NCBI GenBank assembly: GCA_015179025.1
Contig: WHUX01000488.1
Span: 1 to 22,987, forward strand
Direction of reading: 5' to 3'
Source: Terfezia claveryi
Lineage: Eukaryota > Ascomycota > Pezizomycetes > Pezizales > Pezizaceae
Length of the DNA stretch: 22,987 bases
Part shown: positions 10,866 through 19,321 of the stretch, one piece after another
Numbering within the stretch: position 1 is the stretch's first letter
How the letters are laid out: each line of letters starts with the position of its first letter
The notes under the pieces: generated by a model
What the model saw: only the letters and a program-made list of their open reading frames with translations
Told to the model about the DNA's origin: nothing
Database searches by the model: none
Made by a program: the position numbers and the translations under genes

Positions 10866-11379
10866 TAACAATGGCTCTGGGGACAAGATGACCAAGGGGT
10901 ACGCTGGGGCAAGGGCAAGGCTAGGGTAATACATACGTAGGAACACTACGTGTGTGACTAGGGGAAAGGCTAGGGCGAGGGCAAGGACGAGGGCGAGAGA
11001 GGCACATGGGAGTAGTAGGAGGCAGCAGGGCTGCAGAGACAAGACAAGGCAAGGCAAGGAGAGGAGGTTCAGAGGGTGGGCAGCAGGGCTGCAGAATCGA
11101 GGGGAGACAAGAAGGTGCCCAAGGGAGATGCACCAACGTGGAGAGAAGCAAGGCCCTGTATTGGATATACAAGACATTGGATGGGGATCCAACAAGAGAG
11201 CAGAGAGAGCAAGCTATATATACAGGCTTCCTTCCTAGCCCAGGCCACCGGAAGGAATAAGGTTCCCAAGACTCTTTATCTTGGGAACAGATATAACAAT
11301 GATATCAATCAACAATAACGAGAGTCGGATGGAATCCCATCCGACTCTCAAACTCAGCTAGGAAAGGACGGTTGTGACA
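10866..11379 (-). repeat. Gypsy copy B 3' LTR
   Basis: About 514 bp. On the minus strand it begins TGTCACAACCGTCC at 11379 and ends near 10866. Positions 10866-11221 match 16617-16974 (5' LTR) almost base for base. The TG start directly follows a purine-rich stretch, as expected. The inner end should be ...TTGCA as in the 5' LTR but reads ...GTTA, a small change at the terminus. TATATATA near 11216-11223, read on the minus strand as part of TGTATATATAGC, is a plausible promoter TATA box upstream of the pyrimidine-rich transcribed part. Confidence 0.85.
11262..11349. repeat. Two perfect hairpins in the LTR U3 part
   Basis: First hairpin: GTTCCCAAGA (11262-11271) pairs with TCTTGGGAAC (11279-11288), loop of 7. 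Second hairpin: GAGAGTCGGATGG (11320-11332) pairs perfectly with CCATCCGACTCTC (11337-11349), loop of 4. Both lie between the LTR's TG end and its TATA-like sequence. Copy A's LTR and the truncated 5' LTR of copy B both lack this part, so conservation cannot be tested here. Confidence 0.75.
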
Positions 11380-11393
11380 CTATACCCCCTTTG
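11380..11393 (-). promoter_or_regulatory. Polypurine tract of gypsy copy B
   Basis: On the minus strand CAAAGGGGGTATAG lies immediately before the LTR's TGTCAC. This is the position and composition of the primer for plus-strand DNA synthesis in LTR retrotransposons. Confidence 0.65.
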
Positions 11394-11629
11394 GGCTCGG
11401 AGCCCCAGCGATGAAAAGTAAGGCAAAAAGGCAAGGCAAAAACAAACAAACAAACAAGGCGGATGAGTAACCAATAACATATAACACAACCCCAATGCCG
11501 AGAGTACGTACCAACAATAACTACAATAATAACAACCTTAATAACCAATTCCAGGATAACAAGAATATCATGGGGCGGGGTGGGGCTTTTGGGGGTAATG
11601 CTGGTAGAACAGGGCGACCAAGTCCTATG
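11394..11629 (-). other. Gypsy copy B 3' untranslated region
   Basis: Between the chromodomain stop and the polypurine tract. It holds AAC/AAT-rich and TTG-rich simple sequence (for example CAACAATAACTACAATAATA at 11511-11530 and AAACAAACAAACAAACAA at 11440-11457). Open frames on both strands here lack any family features and are judged accidental. Confidence 0.5.
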
Positions 11630-11765
11630 TATTTTCCAGATCTTTGGCGGGTTGCCAGGTCGACTCTTCATCCCCTAACCACTTGACCTTATACTGAACT
11701 CGCCTATAGCGCTTCTTGGAATCCAGTACCTCCTCAACCTCCCACTCCTCTTCACCTGCAATCAC
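11630..11765 (-). pseudogene. Gypsy chromodomain
   Basis: Minus-strand reading from about 11765 gives VIAGEEEWEVEEVLDSKK, RYRRVQYKVKWLGDEESTWQ and PAKDLENT, then TAG. The motif order (WEVEEVLDS, YKVKWLG, ESTWQPAKDLEN) is the classic chromodomain with its aromatic residues. The domain targets chromovirus integration to particular chromatin marks. It lies in a different frame from the integrase core, and one or more base indels near 11770 separate them. Confidence 0.85.
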
Positions 11766-11769
11766 TATG

Positions 11770-12870
11770 GGAGGGGGTGAGGGGTCCTTTTGCCTGGGAG
11801 GGGATTGTTGGCGGCTGGTTCAATCTCCGAGATGTGAACGACCGGGTAGCATTTGATGTCTTTAGGGAACTTCAACTGGTAGGCACGAGTGCCCACATTC
11901 CCCAATATCTCATACGGCCCTAGAACTTATGATCCAGATTACGAGAAGGTCATTCTGTCCGGAAGTGCTAGTTGGAGAGCCATACCTTATCTCCTGGCTG
12001 ATACATAGAGGCTGGCAACCATGATCCGTTGGTATACTCCACTTGCCTGGCTTGAGCATATACCAGTTTGGCTCTTAAGGTAGAGTACATCTCAGCAATT
12101 TCCATAGTGAACTACTTAGCTGGAGTGTTCTCCCTAGCCTTGTACAGGGGTGCTAGGGAGTCCACGAAACGAGGGTGCCAGCCATAATTGGCTAGAAATA
12201 GGGAGGTTTTTAGAGTCTCCAAGAAATGGTTGTTAGCAGTGAACTCACAGGTTGCCAGCAGCGAAACCCAGTTGTTTTGCTGGTAATTGATATATGCTCT
12301 CAGGTACTGCTCCATGATTGTATTCATTCGCTCAGACTGACCATCTGTTTGGGGGTGATACACTATGGAGAGGTGTATGTTGATTCCCAGAAGCTCGCAG
12401 AATACCTTCTAGAAGTTCGAGACAAATTAGGGGCCACGATCCGAGACGACTGACTTGGGGAGACCATAGTAGTAGAATATATAGTTGAGGTAGAGGCCGA
12501 CGAGGTCCCAGGCTGAACAGGTATCATGGCAAGGTATAACATGCCTCATTTTGGTCAATCGGTCTACTACCATAAGAATAGTATTAACCCCCGAATCCTC
12601 CAGCAACCCAGTCACAAAGTCTATGGTTAGGTGTTGCCAAGGTTAGTCTGGGATTTCCAGGGGCTTCAGAGTCCTATAAGGAGCATAACAGGTAGGCTTA
12701 GCATGCTTGTAAATATAGCAGTTCTATATGTACCGCTCTACCTCCTTCTATTGGTCAAACCATATATATTGCCTAGCTAGCAGCTCTAATGTTTTAGCTA
12801 CCCCAGGATGACCCGCAGCTAGGGTATCATGGTGTTCCTTGATCAGCTACATCTACAACTCCCCTTCAGG
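11770..12870 (-). pseudogene. Gypsy copy B integrase
   Basis: Reading down from 12850 the zinc-binding region gives HHDTLAAGHPGVAKTLELLA. The knuckle's second Cys reads Tyr (NCYIYKHAK near 12705-12730), so zinc binding is impaired. The core follows: VVDRLTKMRHVIPCH (first Asp, near 12570), GLPKSVVSDRGP (second Asp, near 12440), and YHPQTDGQSERMN at 12360-12320 carrying the catalytic Glu, so the D,D,E residues are present. NYQQNNWVSLLATCEFTANN and PRFVDSL follow at 12290-12150. The C-terminal part reads KFPKDIKCYPVVHISEIEPA near 11870-11815. TAG codons at Trp/Gln positions interrupt it. Confidence 0.85.
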
Positions 12871-13034
12871 TATATAGAGCCAATTTAGGTAGTATAGGAG
12901 GCCATCCTGAGTGGTGCACTTGGCTCGGGAAATCTTGGTATAACGGAGCTGTCTAGACTCCACTGTGGCGATTATATCCTTAACTAGGTTATCCTCTGCA
13001 TATGCCCGTCGTATCCACAGAAGGAGATCTGCTC

Positions 13035-13140
13035 CGGGGTTCGCTTCAGCTTTAGCATCAGCCTCAGTATCAGTATCAGTATCAGCATTAGTATCAGCAT
13101 TAGCATCAGCATCAGTATCAGCATCAGCATCAGCTATAGC
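13035..13140 (-). repeat. In-frame Ala-Asp/Thr-Asp repeat in the RNase H-integrase linker
   Basis: On the minus strand about 16 imperfect six-base units (GCTGAT, ACTGAT, GCTAAT, GCTGAG) code AlaAsp, ThrAsp, AlaAsn and AlaGlu dipeptides. They sit in the same frame as the integrase N-terminal segment (12853-13185). At the equivalent place in copy A the sequence stops at copy B's LTR, so the repeat cannot be compared. The opposite strand gives a Ser-Ala/Ser-Val artefact. Confidence 0.8.
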
Positions 13141-13189
13141 AAGGCTATTGGCTGCCAGGTTGAGATTTTCAGGTTTTAGTACCACCTGA

Positions 13190-13763
13190 TTTTGGTACTT
13201 CAGCCTTTCATCCCCCCCTTTAGGGAGGTCTTCTGATCTCCTGGTCAGTGCGTCCGGCTTACCCCTAGCTTTTTCAGGCCGATACTTGATCTTGAAGTTG
13301 AATCAAGATAAGAACTCCAACCACCTAGCCTGCCGTCGGTTCAGCAGCTTAGTAGTGGTGAAGTACTCAAGATTCTTATAATCGGATAGCACCTTAATGA
13401 TCCTCTTGGCTGACTCTAGGTAAGGCCTCCATTCCTCAAAAGCTCAGACAATAGCCATTAATTCCTTATCATAGATCTCGTAATTACACTCCACTAGAGA
13501 GTGCTTTTTGTAGAAATAGGCCACTAGGTGGAGGACTCCATTGACATACTAGGACAGGATTCTGGCAGAGACATAGTCGGAGGCATCCGTTTCCATGATA
13601 CACTCACTATCGGGATCAAAGTAGGCCAGTATAGGTGCTAAGCAGAAGGCTTTCTTGAGGTTCTAGAAGGTGGATTGGGCTTCTGGACTCCAGTGGAATC
13701 GCCGGTCTTTTTTGGTCAGGGCTATGAGGGGGTCACGATCTTGGAATATCCTAGAATGAACCG
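13190..13763 (-). pseudogene. Gypsy copy B RNase H
   Basis: Minus-strand reading gives [17 protein letters not shown] near 13610-13560 (first catalytic Asp present), [26 protein letters not shown] (Glu present), [34 protein letters not shown] and ARWLEFLS. It ends KPDALTRRSEDLPKG near 13205-13260. TAG at Gln and TGA at Arg break it. Corresponding copy A blocks are at 10370-10800. Confidence 0.8.
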
Positions 13764-14660
13764 TCAGTAGAAGTTGGCGAATCCTAGGAAGGCCTGAACA
13801 TCCTTGAGATTTGCTGGGATTTCCCATTCCTGAACAGTAGTGACCTTAGTGGGGTCCATTCTAATACCTTCTGTGGTAATGATCAACCCTAGATACTTAA
13901 CCTCCTGTACATGGAATTCACATTTCTTGGGCTTAAGGTACAACCCAGCTTGCTCCAGCTTCTCCAATACCTGCTGGACATGAATTTTGTGCTCTGCAAG
14001 GGTATCTGAATAAATCAAGAGATCATCGAGGTAGGCCGTGCAGAACACATCCAGAAAGTCCAATAAGGTGTCATTGATAAAGTGCTGGAAGGAGGTAGGG
14101 GCGTTGGTTAGGCCAAAGGGCATGACCTTGTACTCGAAGTAGCCATAACGTATCCGGAAGGCCGTTTTCCACTCCCCCCTTCAGCAATCAGTACTAGGTT
14201 GTACACCCCTCATAAGTCCAATTTTGTGAACCATTTTGCCTTGGAAACCCTGGCTAATGTCTCCTGGATTAGAGGCAGGGATACCTGTTCTTGACCGTTA
14301 TCTCATCCAGCCCCTGAGAGTCCACATATAGCCTAAGAGAACTATCCAATTTCTTGACAAATAGCACCGGAGCGCCCGCTGGTGAAGAGCTGTGGCAATA
14401 AAGCTCTTGTTGAGGGTTTCCTCCAAGTACTTCTTCAAAGCTTCCAGCTCTAACTGGGACATTCCGTAGAGGGGCCCATAGGGAGGGGTCTTACCCTCTA
14501 TCAGTGGAATAGTATGGTCATAGGGTTGGTGGGGTGTGAGTTTCTCCGCATCCTTTTCCGAGAACAGATCAATGAACTCGTGGTATTCATCCGGAACCAG
14601 GGACTTCCACTCCTCCTTAGGCCGCATCTTATTGATCTCCAGGTTCACCTCATATATAGA
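13764..14660 (-). pseudogene. Gypsy copy B reverse transcriptase
   Basis: From 14660 downward: [70 protein letters not shown] frame break follows near 14405-14420, after which the other frame continues [14 protein letters not shown]. The palm is open from 14123 to 13764: [20 protein letters not shown], then [14 protein letters not shown] with intact catalytic YLDD at 14022-14033, [20 protein letters not shown] and [11 protein letters not shown]. The catalytic box is preserved here and lost in copy A, which fits copy B being younger. Confidence 0.88.
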
Positions 14661-14731
14661 CAGGGCATGAGCCTTCAGCTTGTGCCTTCTGGTAAGGTAA
14701 GTGAAAGCCCCTGCTCCGATGAAGCTAACAT

Positions 14732-15433
14732 TCAGAGGTTTTTGGGGACTGGGGCATAGAGAGGACAGGGGAAACCGGGGCACAGGGGAACTGAGGGCAA
14801 AGGGGAAACTGGGAGCATAGGGGAAACCGGGGGAATGGTCGCATTGATGTGTGCAGGTGGGAGTACTACCTGAGTTGGGTGGATTATTGGGGTAGCAATA
14901 CGCACAGCCCAGTAACAGTGGTTTTTGGATCCCAACAGTGTTTTTTGCAATAAGGACTGTTGAATTGCAAGGTATAAGAGCCGAAGCTGACTGATACATC
15001 GTGCATCCTGAGCCAGGGGATCCCAAGGACAATTGGGTACTTTAGCTTGGTTACGAATATTGGGAGATCTTCTGAGTGGTCACCCATAGCGCTGGGCAGG
15101 CACGCGAGGTCGGTAATCGCCCCAAAAGAGATAGAGTGGCCGTCGATAACATCAAGAAGGTGGGAAGTCCTTAGCTTGGAGGTTGGTATAGAGTTTTTAC
15201 TAACGAAGGTCTGGTCAATGAATGCTAATCCTGAAGCACCACAATCTATGAAAGCTGATGTAACCACTGTTTTATCATTGAACTTGATAGATATAGGTAC
15301 AACAAAGTGCTCGCCAAACAGGCGAGAGTTATCAACAGACATAGATGTAGGCAAAGAAAATACAGACAAAGATAAATAATCTGGAGCAGGTCCCTTGCTA
15401 GTGTCAGTAACTAGGTAAGGAACTCTCCTTTTC
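14732..15433 (-). pseudogene. Gypsy copy B protease and Pro/Val-rich linker
   Basis: Open from 15369 to 14884. GEHFVVPISIKFNDKT precedes the active-site segment AFIDCGASG (Asp-Cys-Gly-Ala at 15235-15246). Later come KYPIVLGIPWLRMHDVSVSF and GSYTLQF. This is a retropepsin-like protease with Cys in place of the usual Ser/Thr after Asp. The frame continues upstream without a start codon through VTDTSKGP, overlapping Gag's stop in the -1 frame. The linker at 14767-14836 is a purine-rich imperfect repeat on the plus strand coding Pro/Val/Ser-rich peptide. Confidence 0.8.
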
Positions 15434-16580
15434 TCAACTCTTCAACCTCTTCGATCTGTGCTTCTGAGATGGCATGAACAGCTAGGGAGCGGTTTTTTCG
15501 GAGGAGACATGCCGCAACAAAGTGGTCCTCTTTTCTACATGCAATGCCCAACCCATTAGTGCGGCGTCGGTCCCTTTCCTCCTGGGTTAGTCGAGGCCTT
15601 TCTAATGATATGTCTATAGGGGTGGGTCCTCCTGCCACTAATGATAGATGTGCTAGTTTATTGGCAGGGGCCTGAGCTATTTTGGTGGCATGGTATTGCT
15701 GAGGCTAGGGTTGTAGGAAACAGGGTGCTGGCCGGAACGTGGGGTAGTTGCGGAGCCGGGACATCCACTATTCCACCCGGGAAGCCTGGTCAATCAATTC
15801 GTCAAGAGTTTTGGCTTTCGGGAGGCTGACCATGGCCTGCTGGATTTTGTCATTTAGCCCTTCCTAGAATTGCTCCAGTTTGGACTGGTCTTTTCATCGG
15901 ACTTCCGCCACTAGTCTTGAGAATTCTGCCACATAAGTGGACAGATCGGTGTTTTTCTGCCTGAGGGTTCGGAGGGCCCTACTGGCAGTGCCAACGGCAT
16001 TAGGGTCCCCGAACGCCCTATTCAGGATTGTGAAAAGGGCCGAGATATCGTCAAACTTGATCCCGGTTTCGAGGACATATGGCTAGATATGGTCACAAGC
16101 TTTTTCCTCCAGCAAGGTGAAAACGTATGCCAGTTGATGTTGTTCCGATGGGAACCTAGCAGAATCACCATTCACCTTGAGATTGACAGCATTTTTTCAG
16201 GCTTGTAGGCAAATCTGATCCCTATTGAACTTGAGGGGAGTCAGGATGCTTTCGGTCTTGTTGTTACTGGCTGCTGTTGTTGTTGGTATTGCTAGGTTTG
16301 CTAGGGCCCAGCTAAGGTTTTGAACCGTGGTCCTTTCAGTGGCTAGGGCAAGGTTCACATGGTTGAGATCAGTCTAGAGGATCGTGATCTCTTCGTCGGC
16401 GGATCTCAATTTTCGTTCAGCCACGGCCAGGCTGTTGCCGAGTTCGGCCCCGATAGCATCCATGGCCTCGAAAATGTCCATGATTTATCGACGGTAGGCA
16501 TTCAACTCGTTCAAGCCTGAGGGTATGGGGGAGCTCCTCCAGGTTTGAAACCTGACAGTGAGTGGAGGGGTTCTGGACAT
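15411..16580 (-). pseudogene. Gypsy copy B Gag
   Basis: One frame of 390 codons from ATG (16580-16578) to TAG (15413-15411), broken by several in-frame stops (first TAA at 16487-16485). Residues about 40-110 look helical (AERKLRSADEEITIL, NLALATERTTVQNL). The Gag core reads LTPLKFNRDQ, FPSEQHQLAY, TLRQKNTDLSTYVAEFSRL and EGLNDKIQQAM. The C-terminus has a zinc knuckle whose first Cys has become Gly (LGIACRKEDHFVAAC near 15550-15505). Copy A retains all four ligands. Gag forms the particle and binds RNA through the knuckle. Confidence 0.88.
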
Positions 16581-16616
16581 GACAGCATACCAGTTGGTCG
16601 AGAGGATCCAACGTAG

Positions 16617-16974
16617 TGCAACGATGGCTCTGGAGACAAGGCAACTAAGGGGTATGCTAGAGCAAGGGCAAGGCTAGGGTAATACACATGTAGGAACATT
16701 ATATGTATGACTAGGGGAAAAGGAAGGGTGGGGATAAGGGTGCGGGCGAGAGAGGCAAATAGGAGTAGTAGGAGGCAGCAGGGATGCAGAGACAAGACAA
16801 AGCAAGGCAAAGACAGGAGGTTTGTAGGGTAGGCAGTAGGGCTACAGAATCGAGGCAAGACAAGAAGGTGCACAAGGGAGATGCACCAACATGAAGAGAA
16901 GCAAGGCCTTGTATTGGATATACAAGACGTTAGATGGGGATCCAACGAGAGGGCAGAGAGAGCAAGCTATATAT
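16617..16974 (-). repeat. Gypsy copy B 5' LTR, truncated
   Basis: Matches 10866-11221 of the 3' LTR. On the minus strand it ends ...GTTGCA at 16617, followed by CTACGTTGGATCC leading to Gag's ATG 37 bases downstream. The first about 158 bases of the LTR (with the TG end and both hairpins) are replaced at 16975 by unrelated terminal-repeat sequence. The displaced LTR part is not found elsewhere in the window. Confidence 0.85.
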
Positions 16975-17131
16975 AGTGTGCGCACCGAGGCGATTTTTCC
17001 CCGCGCTGCCTCGCCAAGACTCGCGCCGACGGCCAAGTTTTGCCCAAGCCTCCAAATAGGCGAGTCGGCTATATGTCGCTCTGAATTACTCGAGCCAGCG
17101 CTGAGTAGCCGTCGACTACTTGCCAAGCCTT
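16975..17131 (+). mobile_element. Terminal inverted repeat of a MULE-like element
   Basis: Begins AGTGTGCGCACCGAGGCG. Its full 157 bases match the reverse complement of 8041-8205 (for example CGAGTCGGCTATATG, TTTTGCCCAAGC, CTACTTGCCAAGCCTT) and more loosely 7444-7586. It is thus the end sequence of the foldback element in gag, here GC-richer and apparently less mutated. It interrupts copy B's LTR; the flanking 9 bases (GCTATATAT, 16966-16974) should be repeated at the other end, which is not in the window. The similarity ends after CCAAGCCTT. It is either a lone TIR fragment or the left end of a larger element that contains the following region. Confidence 0.7.
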
Positions 17132-17415
17132 AGTGTCATCTACTGACGCATATTGCTCGACTGGAGGACCAGTTTCTCATATAATTCGGTTCAAATTTAA
17201 CTGAACACACCATGGATTGCTTGGATTAAAGCGATTCATTTTATGAGAATCAGAGTGTGCAGAAATTGATGAGGTATCAACGAATATAATTCACATTAGC
17301 ACGCAAGGCAGGGTAAGATTATACAGGAAAATGACGGGGGAATGGACGGAAGGTTAGCCACTAGTAGAATGCAGTTGAGAAATGGCGGTAAGGATTGAGC
17401 GGGAAGGAAAAGTTC

Positions 17416-17566
17416 AAGTCCATGACAGGAGGAGGAATCCATGACAGGCGGGGCAATCCGTAACAGGAGGACGGATCTGTGACAGGAGGACTGATCCGTG
17501 GTTATGGAATCGTCGCCATTTCTCACTGTCCTATAGTCGTCACGGAATTGCCTCAAGTTGTCACAG
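17416..17566 (+). repeat. 19-bp tandem array with ATCCGTGACA core, plus inverted copies
   Basis: Five copies start at 17416, 17435, 17454, 17473 and 17492, exactly 19 bases apart, with consensus ATCCRTGACAGGAGGA. Two more copies of the core in reverse orientation (GTCACGGAATT at 17539, GTCACAGAATT at 17560) are 21 bases apart. The array lies downstream (relative to the minus strand) of the H3-like gene. The core is shared with the arrays at 19322, 21054 and 21219. Confidence 0.85.
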
Positions 17567-17653
17567 AATTGTCTATTCTGGCAAATTACGTTTCACCCAG
17601 ATTGTGAGCTCTCCTAACATTCCATTTCCTACCATCACAACTTAATATAACCT

Positions 17654-17676
17654 AAAAAAAAAAAAAAAAAAAAAAA
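17654..17676. repeat. Poly(A) run of 23
   Basis: 23 consecutive A residues. It may be a simple homopolymer or a retroposition scar; no target duplication or LINE sequence was seen beside it. Confidence 0.9.
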
Positions 17677-17722
17677 CGGAGCTGATAGCAAGATATCTAT
17701 CCCCCAAATACATAACACAACC

Positions 17723-18763
17723 CTAAAAAATAACCCTATAGAAAAAGTCAAATGCCCTACTCCTGGCCTCTTCCTTCCGTTCCCCATACATCGTCAGAAC
17801 GCGATGACAATGTAGGCGATGCCAGCAGTGTAGGTCATACTGGAGGTGCAAGTGGTGCCGGCGAAGCAGGTGGTATCGCCAGTGAAGGAGGTGTTGCAGG
17901 AGATCTCGGGGCACTAACTGATGCCGGCAAAGGAGGAGTTGCAGGAGATGGCGGGGCACCAACTGATGCCGGTGATCTAGTCGACGGCGAAACTGATGGT
18001 GACGGTGAAGACGATAATTCTGATGATGATGATGATGAGGGTGATGATGGTAATGACGGTGATGATGAGGAGGATGATGAGGAGGATGATGAGGAGGATG
18101 ATGTGGGCGATGGTAGTACTGGTGGTACTTGGGGTGCGGGGCGGTGGTCACATTACCTCCAGATAGCCGATTGGCTTCCACCTGATGCCACAACACCACA
18201 TCCCTTCGTAGAATTGTTTGGCGTGGTGGGTTTTGGTCTCCGCTCTGTGTTGCATACAGGTTGATTGCTATTTCATACACCTGGTTAGTCTCACCCTGAC
18301 CTTCTCATGGTATATGCTTTATTACTTGTCAAAGGTTAATGGAGGTATGCCTCCGTAGCCTCTTGGAGGGCATTTGTTGCTATGATGCCAATTCTCTCCA
18401 CATTTGTCCGCCCACCGAGTATCGTAGGATAACTATTGTATTTAGTGTTAACATCCTATACGATCTCTCGATATAACCGTCGGAACGCAGTCTTCGGAAT
18501 GATTAATTGACTGCTGGCCTGTTGTCTCCGAATTTGTCTAATAATTGCCACTGACAGCAAACTTAGCATTCCAAGTTCAAATTGAACTGGAGGGAGTTGT
18601 TAGGCTGATCCACCCTTCTCTTTCGTGGGACTACCCTTTTCTTTTTGTGGAGTACCCTTTTCTTTTTGGGGAGTACCCCTCTCTTTTTTGGGACCACTGT
18701 AGGTACTCTCACAGGGGATACTATCGTCTTGATATTCCTAGCTCATTGTTTCGTTCCGGCCAT
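17723..18763 (-). pseudogene. Histone H3-like protein gene, decayed
   Basis: Minus strand. From ATG at 18763: MAGTKQ, TGA, ARNIK, close to H3's MARTKQTAR. Then comes a Lys/Arg-rich tail of PKKKRVL-like heptads (frame open to 18563). A second frame, 18551-18336, reads VAIIRQIRRQQASS (alphaN), PKTAFRRLYREIV, TAG, DV (alpha1; H3 has FQRLVREIAQD), a loop of about 20 residues, then ALQEATEAYL (alpha2; H3 has ALQEASEAYL). A third block, 18279-18151, reads YEIAINLYATQ then RQTILRRDVVLWHQVEANRL (alpha3). The breaks between blocks could be introns or frameshifts; no clean splice pair was proven. The C-terminal extension (to 17757 or 17723) is low-complexity and its frame is uncertain. Loop 1 is about 14 residues longer than in H3. 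Stops at 18745 (TGA), 18458 (TAG) and 18338 (TAA) are C-to-T type. A CENP-A-like origin is possible. Homology is likely; function is unknown. Confidence 0.75.
18618..18694 (-). repeat. 21-bp tandem repeat coding basic heptads of the H3-like tail
   Basis: About three and a half units of 21 bp (minus strand GGGTACTCCCCAAAAAGAAA and variants) code GVLPKKK, RVLHKKK and RVVPRKR. Period 21 keeps the frame. The heptads resemble monopartite nuclear localisation signals and give the tail a histone-like positive charge. On the plus strand the same DNA gives an unlikely Phe/Tyr-rich peptide. Confidence 0.75.
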
Positions 18764-19039
18764 TATATCTGTGTATTCGGGGGTACAAAAGAGTAAGTGT
18801 AATATCCACTGACTGAAGGTTGCAAATCGAAGGATCTGAGGTTTGGGATAGTAAGTTTGCTTGTATATGTATGTTCTCGAGGGCACGAAGTGGACGAAAA
18901 ATAGACTGATCTCAAGCATTGAGCTCTACAACAAAGTATAATTCATTGTTTATCTGCATCCCCATCTGTTAGCTCACTTATAACAAAGGGAGTAACAAAA
19001 AAACGTTACCTTAGTGTTACGCCATATTAGCCTGTTTAT

Positions 19040-19240
19040 ATCAAAAAAAACAAACAAGGAAAATACCCCGTAGAGATACACATAATTCTAAAACAAATAC
19101 CCCCTAGCGTGCTCAGTTGACATCAAAAAAATATACAAAGAAAATATCTCTCGCATACGCCATAGACATCCAAAAACAACACAAAAACGAAATACCCCTT
19201 GCTTCAGGCTGTAGTCATCCAACAAACATACAAGCAAAGA
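19040..19240. repeat. Degenerate 40-49 bp tandem repeat, A-rich
   Basis: About five units start near 19040, 19082, 19122, 19168 and 19217. Each has ATCAAAAAAA or ATCCAAAAAC, then ACAAAGAAAATACCCC or a variant, then a GC-richer tail (CTAGCGTGCTCAG, TCGCATACGCCATAG, TTGCTTCAGGCTGTAG). It lies upstream of the H3-like gene between its ATG and the 18-bp array. Confidence 0.65.
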
Positions 19241-19321
19241 TGCAATAAAATACACAATCAAACACAAAAGTAGTAGATACAATTAAACCTTAGAAAATTG
19301 TTAACGAACGACCATTCATGG

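Larger units (their letters stand above)
10866..16974 (-). mobile_element. Ty3/gypsy chromovirus copy B (minus strand), nearly full length
   Basis: A complete gypsy layout read from high to low coordinate: 5' LTR (16974-16617, truncated), Gag, protease, RT, RNase H, integrase, chromodomain, polypurine tract and 3' LTR (11379-10866). The order protease-RT-RNase H-integrase defines Ty3/gypsy, and the chromodomain after the integrase places it with the chromoviruses. It inserted into copy A's pol (junction at 10865/10866). Its own 5' LTR is broken at 16975 by another element. Domains lie in at least three frames with scattered TAG/TGA/TAA, so it is inactive, but it is clearly less mutated than copy A. 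Confidence 0.9.

Noticed and set aside
10921..11269. Several Leu/Pro/Cys-rich or Arg/Gly-rich open frames on both strands
   Set aside because: All lie inside the gypsy LTR, share no family motif, and arise from its pyrimidine-rich repeat content.
11354..11671. Minus-strand 105-codon open frame after the chromodomain
   Set aside because: It overlaps the chromodomain in another frame and runs through the 3' untranslated region, polypurine tract and LTR start.
12965..13189. Plus-strand Ser/Ala/Val repeat frame
   Set aside because: It is the opposite strand of the Ala-Asp repeat, which is in frame with integrase on the minus strand.
17654..17676. Poly(A) as the 3' end of a LINE or processed pseudogene
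   Set aside because: No LINE coding sequence upstream and no target duplication around it could be found.
17752..18264. Plus-strand 170-codon Gly/Asp-rich open frame
   Set aside because: It is antisense to the H3-like alpha3 and tail; its acidic run comes from GAT/GAG microsatellite. The minus strand has clear homology, so this is judged a shadow, though the low-complexity part alone could not decide it.
18545..18796. Plus-strand open frame with Phe/Tyr-rich repeats
   Set aside because: It is antisense to the basic heptad repeat of the H3-like tail.
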